Origin: CAIMZW01 sp037133095
Lineage (GTDB): Bacteria > Actinomycetota > Actinomycetes > Nanopelagicales > Nanopelagicaceae
DNA: 6,431 bases
Assembly (NCBI GenBank): GCA_037133095.1
Contig: JBAXOT010000043.1
Location: 1-6,431 of the forward strand
Direction: 5' to 3'
Part shown: positions 1 to 5,626 of the stretch, one piece after another
How the letters are laid out: each line of letters begins with the position of its first letter
Numbering within the stretch: the first letter of the stretch is position 1
Translations under genes and position numbers: made by a program
Notes under the pieces: generated by a model
The model's input: the letters and a program-made list of their open reading frames with translations, nothing else
Told to the model about the DNA's origin: nothing
The model's database searches: none

Positions 1-111
1 TACCTCATTAGCAGTGAGGCGCACTCGACCGGGCTATGCGACGTCTCCGAGTTGCAGGGGGAGTTTACAGGCAATCTGACCCTGCCATTAGCCCCCTGGT
101 TTAGCAATTGA
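1..111 (+). CDS. C-terminal tail of an unidentified upstream protein (partial)
   Basis: Frame 1 is open from the first base to a TGA at 109-111 and gives 36 residues. The tail ends in LTLPLAPWFSN. There is no start codon with room for a gene here, so it would be the end of a gene that begins outside the window. The short Leu-Pro/Ala-Pro-Trp ending is loosely like the last beta strands of some glycoside hydrolase C-terminal domains, but 36 residues are too few for a family call. The other plus frames close early, which weakly favours this one. The product is not recognised. Confidence 0.4.
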   Translation, partial: YLISSEAHSTGLCDVSELQGEFTGNLTLPLAPWFSN

Positions 112-136
112 AGTCGCCGAATCTGGCTCCTAATGT
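108..136 (+). promoter_or_regulatory. Candidate promoter of the mycoredoxin gene
   Basis: TTGAAG at 108-113 matches four of six bases of the -35 consensus. It is followed after exactly 17 bp by TAATGT at 131-136, a TANNNT-type -10. Transcription would then start near 143-145, only a few bases before the ATG at 148 and after the alternative ATG at 133. The -35 overlaps the stop codon of the upstream reading frame. This is a consensus match by eye, not a demonstrated promoter. Confidence 0.35.
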
Positions 137-147
137 CAGAATCGGAT

Positions 148-408
148 ATGAGCCAAAACACTCTCACCATGTACAGCACCACCTGGTGCGGTTTTTGCAG
201 ACGTCTCAAGCGCCAACTTAATGACATTGGCATTGCGTTTGAGGAGATCAATATCGAAGAGGTGCCAGGAACGGCTGAGTTTGTTGCCTCGGTCAACGGC
301 GGCAACCAAGTAGTCCCCACTTTGCTCTTTCCAGATGGAACCACTTTGACCAATCCTTCAGCGGTCGCAGTTCGAGAGAAGCTTTCGGAGTTGGCCGCCC
401 AAAAGTAA
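148..408 (+). CDS. mrx1: Mycoredoxin (glutaredoxin-like mycothiol-dependent reductase)
   Basis: This is a small cytoplasmic thioredoxin-fold protein. Mycoredoxins reduce mixed disulfides between proteins and mycothiol, the actinobacterial replacement for glutathione. The redox motif is WCGFC, about 14-18 residues from the start, where the family usually has CGYC. It is followed by a basic RRLKRQL helix, then the conserved SVNGGNQVVPT stretch with the cis-Pro before Thr, and a glycine-containing FPDGTTLTNPS segment. These match the layout of Mycobacterium tuberculosis Mrx1 throughout. ATG 148 gives 86 residues, close to the 84 of Mrx1. An in-frame ATG at 133 would add MSESD. I prefer 148 for family length and because a candidate promoter predicts a transcript starting near 144. 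Neither start has a convincing Shine-Dalgarno. The gene is complete and is followed by pepP after 58 bases. Confidence 0.9.
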   Translation: MSQNTLTMYSTTWCGFCRRLKRQLNDIGIAFEEINIEEVPGTAEFVASVNGGNQVVPTLLFPDGTTLTNPSAVAVREKLSELAAQK

Positions 409-414
409 CCAGAA

Positions 415-460
415 TGTGACCGAACCTGTGGAAATTTGTGACGGTGGTCAGTAATAGACT
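415..460 (+). promoter_or_regulatory. Intergenic region with TGTG repeats and a candidate leaderless -10 for pepP
   Basis: The 58-base gap between the mycoredoxin and pepP holds three direct TGTG-type words: TGTGAC at 415, TGTGGA at 427 and TGTGAC at 437, each about one helical turn apart. TAGACT at 455-460, a TANNNT -10 form, ends six bases before the pepP ATG. No good -35 lies 16-18 bp upstream, and no Shine-Dalgarno precedes the ATG. The arrangement fits a leaderless actinobacterial transcript. The repeats could be an operator, but no regulator can be named. Confidence 0.3.
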
Positions 461-466
461 CGGGGT

Positions 467-1903
467 ATGACCGAAAAAGACGGCACCCGAGTCCACGACA
501 TCCCGGTAGCCGACCAACTTACTGAATTTATGAAGGATGGGTGGGCGCCTTCACCGCTTGAAGGGGTAACGGCTTCGCCGGCAGTCCCGTACTGTGCCAA
601 GCGGCGCGCAGATCTCTCTGCAAAGTACCCTGGCGTTAGGCTGATTTTGCCAGCCGGGGCGGCAAAAACTCGAAGTAATGATACGGATTATCGATTCCGC
701 CCCCATTCTGCTTTCTCCTATTTCACCGGAATTACTGGCAGTGATGCGGTCCCAGATTCGGTCTTGGTACTTGAACCGACTGAACTTGGTCACGAGGCGC
801 TGCTTTTCATCCATCCAAGATCCCCACGAGACACAGATGAGTTCTACAAGAACGCCCGTCATGGAGAATTTTGGGTTGGTCGTCGGATGACAATCGACGA
901 AACCGAAACTAGATATGGAATAAAAGTCCGCCAGATTTCCACTGTTGCTGAATTTCTCAACTCAAAGCAAGAGACGCTCATTATTCGAGGCGAGGATCGC
1001 GTTCTCGATAAATTGGTGGAGAAACGAAAGAAGCGCGAAGAGGAATTTGCCAGCGTTGCATCAACGATGCGTTTAATCAAAGACGAGTATGAAGTTGCCG
1101 AAATGCAGAAAGCAATCGACTCCACTATTCGCGGTTTTGACGACATGATCAAAGCAATTCCAGCTGCAACATCGATGGCTCGCGGCGAGCGGGTTATTGA
1201 AGCCGCGTTCTTTGGTCGCGCCCGCCTCGAAGGCAACGACATTGGTTACGACACCATCGCGGCCTCAGGATCTCATGCTTGCGTACTGCACTGGATCCGT
1301 AATGATGGAGATGTGCTTCCGGGTGATTTGATCTTGATTGATGCTGGGGTTGAGGTTGATTCGCTCTACACGGCAGATATAACTCGCACCTTACCTATCA
1401 ATGGAAAATTCTCCCCGGCTCAACGAAAGATTTACAACCTAGTGTATGAGGCGCAAAAAGCAGGCTTTGCTGCGGTCAAGCCAGGCGCGAAATTTAAAGA
1501 TTTTCACAACGCTGCTCAAGAGGTCTTGGCTCACGGTTTGGCTGAACTTGGCGTCCTACCAATATCAGCTGAAGATTCACTCAAACCAGATTCAGGGCTG
1601 CATCGCCGATGGACCGTTCATGGCACCGGCCATATGTTGGGTATTGATGTTCACGATTGTGCGCTCGCTCGTAAAGAGGCATACTCGGAAGGCATTCTCG
1701 AACCTGGAATGATCCTTACGGTGGAACCAGGTCTTTACATCCATCCTGATGACGAACTATTCCCGATTGAATATCGCGGAATTGGCGTTCGTATCGAAGA
1801 TGATGTCTTAGTGACCGAAACTGGGTGTCGAGTACTGAGTAATAAATTGCCGAGCCACCCAGATGAAGTTGAAGTTTGGATGTCGAACCTCGCCCGTCGC
1901 TAG
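467..1903 (+). CDS. pepP: Xaa-Pro aminopeptidase (M24B family)
   Basis: This 478-residue metallopeptidase removes the N-terminal residue from peptides with proline in second position, and is probably cytoplasmic (no signal peptide). Residues about 40-190 form the aminopeptidase-P N-terminal domain; about 210-455 is the pita-bread catalytic domain. The dinuclear metal ligands are all visible by comparison with E. coli PepP: D292 in LIDAG, D304 in TADITR, H389 in HGTGH, E420 in TVEPG and E444 in RIEDD. The substrate-contacting histidines H275 (VLHW) and H396 (DVHD) are also present, so it should be active. The first 35 or so residues form an extension before the N-terminal domain; similar extensions are familiar in actinobacterial homologues. 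It follows the mycoredoxin gene in the same direction but probably has its own promoter. Its TAG abuts the stop codon of the convergent fluC gene. Confidence 0.95.
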   Translation: MTEKDGTRVHDIPVADQLTEFMKDGWAPSPLEGVTASPAVPYCAKRRADLSAKYPGVRLILPAGAAKTRSNDTDYRFRPHSAFSYFTGITGSDAVPDSVLVLEPTELGHEALLFIHPRSPRDTDEFYKNARHGEFWVGRRMTIDETETRYGIKVRQISTVAEFLNSKQETLIIRGEDRVLDKLVEKRKKREEEFASVASTMRLIKDEYEVAEMQKAIDSTIRGFDDMIKAIPAATSMARGERVIEAAFFGRARLEGNDIGYDTIAASGSHACVLHWIRNDGDVLPGDLILIDAGVEVDSLYTADITRTLPINGKFSPAQRKIYNLVYEAQKAGFAAVKPGAKFKDFHNAAQEVLAHGLAELGVLPISAEDSLKPDSGLHRRWTVHGTGHMLGIDVHDCALARKEAYSEGILEPGMILTVEPGLYIHPDDELFPIEYRGIGVRIEDDVLVTETGCRVLSNKLPSHPDEVEVWMSNLARR

Positions 1904-2242
1904 TTAAAGGGCGTTTCCAAGCGCCGCCGCTGCAATTCCTAAGACCAAGGTGAAACCCACGTAGGCAAAAGCCATGCGGTGATTCTTATTATCGAAGAGT
2001 TCGTGGGTCTCGACCGCAAAAGTCGACCAGGTAGTAAAGGCGCCGGCAAAGCCAGTACCAAAAATCAACGCGGTATTTCCACCTGACTTTATAACAAAAC
2101 CCAGGACAAATGAGCCGAGAATATTTATCAGCAAGGTCTCCCAGGGTATAAAAGATTTATGAGTCTGTTTAATATATTTATCAACGAGGTATCGAGCCGG
2201 AGCACCGACACCCGCACCAAGAGCAACAAGAATTCCTCTCAT
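1904..2242 (-). CDS. crcB: Fluoride channel FluC/CrcB, second subunit of a tandem pair
   Basis: This 112-residue, four-helix membrane protein is a FluC (CrcB) channel subunit, which lets toxic fluoride leave the cell. Helix 1 carries the conserved Arg (R17 in APARY), helix 2 the pore Asn (N40 in INILGSF), and helix 3 the broken-helix motif GFAGAFTTWSTF. In that motif the first pore-box Phe is Trp (W72) while the second is F75. Lys and Arg cluster in loops 1 and 3 (K22, K25, K29, K86, R89), while the N-terminus and loop 2 have only R2 and K52 and the C-terminus has none. The positive-inside rule therefore predicts termini outside. The ATG overlaps the TGA of the preceding fluC as ATGA, and a strong AAGGAAG ribosome site lies seven bases upstream. 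It is the last gene of the minus-strand operon. Confidence 0.93.
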   Translation of the reverse strand: MRGILVALGAGVGAPARYLVDKYIKQTHKSFIPWETLLINILGSFVLGFVIKSGGNTALIFGTGFAGAFTTWSTFAVETHELFDNKNHRMAFAYVGFTLVLGIAAAALGNAL

Positions 2243-2616
2243 TGCCTAACTTCCTTTTTGCCAAAGAATTCGTTGACCATAAAAACAAGAACATAGGTGC
2301 CCAACAGTGAAGCGAGCGCATATGTAATCGCTGAGTTCACTTCGCCAGCCCTAAAGTATTGATCAATCCTCACTGCAAAAGCCGAGTAGGTCGTAAAACC
2401 GCCACAGAAGCCTGAACCAAGCGCCGGGCGCCACCACCACTTGGGAGATTTATGCAATTTTATGTAAATGAACAAAAAAGCAAGAATTACCGAACCGAGA
2501 TAATTGACCAGCAAGACCGCCCAAGGAAAACCTTCACCTGGCAATGCCAGCGAGACACCCCACCTCGCGAGCGATCCAATAATCCCGCCGAGGGAAACAA
2601 CGAGAATACTTTTCAG
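2239..2616 (-). CDS. crcB: Fluoride channel FluC/CrcB, first subunit of a tandem pair, CTG start proposed
   Basis: With the proposed start this is a 125-residue, four-helix FluC subunit. Starting at the TTG at 2544 would give only 101 residues and cut away helix 1, including the conserved GSLAR motif. The frame is open upstream to 2641, and the codons from 2616 read MKSILVV and on through SLGGIIGSLARW. CTG at 2616-2614 has AAAGAGGA four bases upstream and forms a CTGA overlap with the preceding stop. Conserved residues are R18, the pore Asn N38 (VNYLGS) and the helix-3 motif GFCGGFTTYSAF, with Tyr 77 at the first Phe-box position and F80 at the second. Positive charges sit in loop 2 (KLHKSPKWWWR) and the C-terminal tail (KKEVRQ), so termini are predicted inside, opposite to the partner. 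It probably forms an antiparallel heterodimer with that partner. Confidence 0.9.
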   Translation of the reverse strand: MKSILVVSLGGIIGSLARWGVSLALPGEGFPWAVLLVNYLGSVILAFLFIYIKLHKSPKWWWRPALGSGFCGGFTTYSAFAVRIDQYFRAGEVNSAITYALASLLGTYVLVFMVNEFFGKKEVRQ

Positions 2617-2966
2617 CGCGTCCTCTTTGGTCGCACAATGCTATTGAGCGCGGAGGAAACTGCAGTGATGACCAAGGATGCGAGCAGTGCGGACCAAAAG
2701 TTCTTGATATCGAGAGAACTGCTCCACCTGGCGGTCAGCATCAACATTGCTGCGTTGATGACAAAGCTAAAGAGACCAAAGGTGAGCAGAACGGCCGGAA
2801 AGGTGAGCACTTTTAGGATCGATCCAAAAAAACTATTGATCAAACCAAAGAGCAGGGCAACCCAAAGGAACTTTCCAGCGCCACCGTGAACGGTGATTCC
2901 AGGAACCAGAGCAGTGGCAACCCAAACAGCTAAAGCAAGTGCAACCCAGCGAAGGATCAGTTTCAT
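2613..2966 (-). CDS. PF04020 four-helix membrane protein (holin_4_2/YvlD-like)
   Basis: This 117-residue, very hydrophobic protein is predicted to cross the membrane four times (about residues 2-21, 33-50, 55-79 and 88-110) and has a basic C-terminal tail (VRPKRTR). The pattern matches the PF04020 family: an early RWVALALAVW helix, VPGITV, then a GLINSFFGSILKVLTFP segment and a TFGLFSFVINA helix. The family is called phage holin 4 superfamily IV or YvlD, but it is mostly chromosomal, has no established lytic role, and its function is unknown. The ATG follows the sdhB stop after three bases with only a badly placed AAGG, so translation is probably coupled to sdhB. Its TGA overlaps the proposed fluC CTG. 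Nothing nearby suggests a prophage. Confidence 0.87.
   Translation of the reverse strand: MKLILRWVALALAVWVATALVPGITVHGGAGKFLWVALLFGLINSFFGSILKVLTFPAVLLTFGLFSFVINAAMLMLTARWSSSLDIKNFWSALLASLVITAVSSALNSIVRPKRTR
2621..2628 (-). promoter_or_regulatory. Ribosome binding site supporting the CTG start of fluC
   Basis: Read on the minus strand this is AAAGAGGA, a strong purine-rich Shine-Dalgarno match ending four bases before the CTG at 2616. It lies inside the last codons of the PF04020 gene. No comparable site precedes the TTG at 2544, so it decides the start. Confidence 0.6.
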
Positions 2967-2969
2967 GCC

Positions 2970-3731
2970 TTAGAGAATACCGTCACGCTTTCTAATTTTG
3001 GAACCTAACCAGCGAGCAGGGTCATATTTCACGTCTACAACGCGTTCTTTCATCGGAATAATCGCGTTATCGGTGATCCGGATGTGCTCAGGGCAGACCT
3101 CGGTGCAGCATTTGGTGATGTTGCACATTCCAAGACCGTGCTCTTCCTGAGCCTTTTGCTTGCGGTTTCGCAACATATCCAGCGGGTGCATATCCAACTC
3201 CGCGATTCGGATAAAGAAGCGCGGTCCAGCAAAGGACTTTTTGTTCTCTTCGTGGTCGCGAATTACGTGACAGGTGTCCTGACAGAGGAAGCACTCGATG
3301 CATTTACGGAATTCTTGGCTCCGTTCGACATCGATCTGTTCCATCCGAGGCTGACCTGGCTTGAGATCGGCGGGAGGCTCGAAGGCGGGGATCTCCATCG
3401 CCTTCTTGTAATTGAACGATACGTCGGTCACTAAATCTTTGATGACCGGGAAGGCGCGAAGTGGTGTGATCGTGACGGTCTCACCCTCGTCAAAATTGGC
3501 CATCTGAGTCATACAAGCAAGGCGCGGCTTGCCATTGATTTCCATGGAACAAGATCCGCACTTGCCCGCTTTACAGTTCCAGCGAACTGCGAGGTCATTC
3601 ATTTGGGTTGCTTGAACTCGGTGAATGACGTCAAGAACTACTTCGCCCTCGTTTGCATCGACGGTGACATCTTGCAGGGCGCCATCTTGTGCGTTTCCAC
3701 GCCAGATCCGAAGTTTGATTGTGCGGGCCAT
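2970..3731 (-). CDS. sdhB: Succinate dehydrogenase iron-sulfur subunit, Sdh1 type
   Basis: This 253-residue peripheral subunit passes electrons from the flavoprotein to the membrane subunit through three iron-sulfur clusters. The N-terminal plant-ferredoxin-like domain carries the [2Fe-2S] ligands C53, C58, C61 and C73 (CKAGKCGSC ... LAC). The C-terminal domain has C144, C147, C150 and C154 (CIECFLCQDTC), then C203, C209 and C213 (CNITKCCTEVCP). By the E. coli SdhB pattern, C144/C147/C150/C213 should hold [4Fe-4S] and C154/C203/C209 [3Fe-4S]; C208 is an extra cysteine. Length is close to the 248 residues of Mycobacterium tuberculosis Rv0247c. The ATG overlaps the sdhA stop by one base (TAATG), with AAGGGTGG nine bases upstream as ribosome site. 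Confidence 0.96.
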   Translation of the reverse strand: MARTIKLRIWRGNAQDGALQDVTVDANEGEVVLDVIHRVQATQMNDLAVRWNCKAGKCGSCSMEINGKPRLACMTQMANFDEGETVTITPLRAFPVIKDLVTDVSFNYKKAMEIPAFEPPADLKPGQPRMEQIDVERSQEFRKCIECFLCQDTCHVIRDHEENKKSFAGPRFFIRIAELDMHPLDMLRNRKQKAQEEHGLGMCNITKCCTEVCPEHIRITDNAIIPMKERVVDVKYDPARWLGSKIRKRDGIL

Positions 3732-5617
3732 TAGTTGGAACCACCCTTCGCGATTTCTTCTGCAGTCATGTACTTCTCGAGTTCGTGGATATCGAAGAGA
3801 TCAAAAAGTTCCTTCGGTAAACTTGGTAGGGCTTGTTGGCGCACCGAAACGTGGTCACCGTTGAATCTGCTGATGTGATTGACCTGACGCCATTGTGCAT
3901 TCATGCCAGGGAAGTCATCGCGAGTATGACCACCTCGGGATTCTTCACGAAGAAGTGCAGACTTTGCGGTGCTCTCTGCAATCAGCAACATATTGTCTAG
4001 ATCAAAAGTTAAATGGAAACCAGGATTAAATTCTCGGCCACCAGTAACTGCCACACTCTTTGCTCGTTCACGAATATCGGCAATCTTGGTAATTGCCTCT
4101 TCGAGTTCGGCACGAGTGCGAATGATTCCAACCAAATTGTGCGCCACCTCCTGCAACTCTTGGTGGAGAGCGTAAGGATTTTGGCCACCAGTTTGGCTGA
4201 ATGGCTTTTCAATTCGGTCATGTGCAACTTGAAGTGATCCTTCAGAAGCAGGATTTGCACCATTGTTCTTTACATATTCAGAGGCGCCAACACCAGCTCG
4301 GCGACCGAATACCAAAAGGTCAGAGAGTGAGTTTCCGCCGAGGCGGTTGGAACCGTGCATTCCACCAGCAACTTCACCGGCCGCAAAGAGTCCGGGGACT
4401 CCAACCGCGGCTGCGCTATCTGGATCAACTTCAACGCCACCCATTACGTAGTGACATGTAGGTCCAACTTCCATCGCCTCTTTAGTGATATCCACACCAG
4501 CGAGCTCGTAGAACTGATGCCACATGGATGGCAACTTCTTTTTAATCACATCGGCAGGCAGGCGTTTGGAAACATCAAGGAAAACGCCACCGTGTTCGGT
4601 GCCTCGACCAGCCTTAACTTCAGAATTAATTGCGCGTGCAACTTCATCGCGGGGCAGAAGTTCTGGTGGGCGGCGGTTATTAGCTTGATCGTTATACCAA
4701 CGATCGGCTTCGGCTTCGTTATCCGCATATTTATCTTTAAAGACATCCGGAATGTAATTGAACATAAATCGAATTCCGTCGGTGTTGGTCAAAACTCCAC
4801 CATCACCGCGAACTGATTCTGTTACGAGAAGACCGCGAACCGATGGTGGCCAAACCATTCCAGTTGGGTGGAATTGCAAGAACTCCATATCGACCAAATT
4901 TCCACCGGCCTTCAAGGCAAGGGCGTGGCCATCTCCAGTGCCCTCCCATGAGTTCGAGGTGATTTTGAAAGTTTTTCCAACACCACCGGTTGCAAGAACG
5001 ACGGCAGGGGCTTCAAAGAAAACCTCGTTGCCATTTTCGCGCCAATAACCGTAAGCCCCAGAAACCTTGCCATTTTCTTTAGTAATTTCAGTAATCGTGA
5101 GTTCGGCAAAGACTTTAATAAAACTCTCTGGGTCTCCGGTTTCGCGACTATCTTTTTGCTGCATCGCAACGATGCGTTGTTGCATGGTACGGATGAGTTC
5201 TAGACCAGTGCGGTCGCCAACGTGAGCCAGACGTGGGTATTCATGACCACCAAAGTTTCGTTGCGAAATCTTTCCCTCTTTGGTGCGATCAAAGAGCGCT
5301 CCCCAAAGTTCTAATTCCCAAACTCGGTCTGGTGCTTCTTTGGCATGGAGTTCAGCCATTCGATAATGATTCAGGAACTTGCCCCCGCGCATTGTGTCGC
5401 GAAAGTGAACCATCCAGTTATCGCTTTCGTTGACATTGCCCATGGAGGCGGCAACGCCACCTTCTGCCATAACGGTGTGGGCTTTACCAAAGAGTGACTT
5501 ACAGATGATGGCGACTCGAAGTCCGGCCTCGCGGGCTTCTACTGCAGCTCGCAAACCGGCGCCACCTGCACCTATAACAACAATGTCGTAGCTGTATCGT
5601 TCTAATTGTTCGCTCAT
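3731..5617 (-). CDS. sdhA: Succinate dehydrogenase flavoprotein subunit, Sdh1 type
   Basis: This 628-residue FAD subunit oxidises succinate to fumarate on the cytoplasmic face of complex II, linking the TCA cycle to the respiratory chain. The dinucleotide-binding motif GAGGAGLRAA is at 16-25. H47 in AHTVMAEGG is the expected covalent FAD attachment site. Active-site residues by comparison with E. coli SdhA are H250 (QFHPTG), R323 (LLPRDEVAR, the likely proton-transfer Arg), H389 (CHYVMGG) and R425 (SNRLGGNS). The capping domain lies between about 255 and 370, and the C-terminal helical domain starts near 465. The length, above the 588 of E. coli SdhA, fits the mycobacterial Sdh1 form. The gene follows sdhC after nine bases with only a weak GCGAGA ribosome site. 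No broken or missing key residue was seen. Fumarate reductase is the alternative; the membrane subunit favours Sdh1. Confidence 0.97.
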   Translation of the reverse strand: MSEQLERYSYDIVVIGAGGAGLRAAVEAREAGLRVAIICKSLFGKAHTVMAEGGVAASMGNVNESDNWMVHFRDTMRGGKFLNHYRMAELHAKEAPDRVWELELWGALFDRTKEGKISQRNFGGHEYPRLAHVGDRTGLELIRTMQQRIVAMQQKDSRETGDPESFIKVFAELTITEITKENGKVSGAYGYWRENGNEVFFEAPAVVLATGGVGKTFKITSNSWEGTGDGHALALKAGGNLVDMEFLQFHPTGMVWPPSVRGLLVTESVRGDGGVLTNTDGIRFMFNYIPDVFKDKYADNEAEADRWYNDQANNRRPPELLPRDEVARAINSEVKAGRGTEHGGVFLDVSKRLPADVIKKKLPSMWHQFYELAGVDITKEAMEVGPTCHYVMGGVEVDPDSAAAVGVPGLFAAGEVAGGMHGSNRLGGNSLSDLLVFGRRAGVGASEYVKNNGANPASEGSLQVAHDRIEKPFSQTGGQNPYALHQELQEVAHNLVGIIRTRAELEEAITKIADIRERAKSVAVTGGREFNPGFHLTFDLDNMLLIAESTAKSALLREESRGGHTRDDFPGMNAQWRQVNHISRFNGDHVSVRQQALPSLPKELFDLFDIHELEKYMTAEEIAKGGSN

Positions 5618-5626
5618 GGTTCTCGC

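Noticed and set aside
1..132. tRNA or small RNA gene at the left end
   Set aside because: No cloverleaf arms or T-loop sequence could be found, and the region is better read as the end of a coding frame.
859..1242. 127-residue minus-strand open frame opposite pepP
   Set aside because: It is Ser/Arg-rich, a typical mirror of the coding strand, and pepP is clearly the real gene here.
1908..1925. Small hairpin GGCG/CGCC near the fluC 3' end as a terminator
   Set aside because: The stem is only four base pairs with an eight-base loop and no real T-run, and it lies within coding sequence.
2239..2544. TTG at 2544 as the start of the first fluC
   Set aside because: It would remove helix 1 and its conserved Arg, and has no ribosome site; the CTG at 2616 restores both.
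2543..2660. Fluoride (crcB) riboswitch ahead of the fluC genes
   Set aside because: The fluC pair is embedded in the operon with overlapping codons, leaving no untranslated leader to form the aptamer.
2452..2889. 145-residue plus-strand open frame across the fluC/PF04020 genes
   Set aside because: It is antisense to two recognisable membrane protein genes; its translation is low-complexity, basic and matches no family.
2613..2966. Prophage holin or lysis cassette
   Set aside because: The PF04020 family is mostly chromosomal despite its name; there is no endolysin, integrase or other phage gene nearby.
4355..4816. 153-residue plus-strand open frame inside sdhA
   Set aside because: It lies entirely antisense to a well-conserved part of SdhA and has no recognisable domain or ribosome site.
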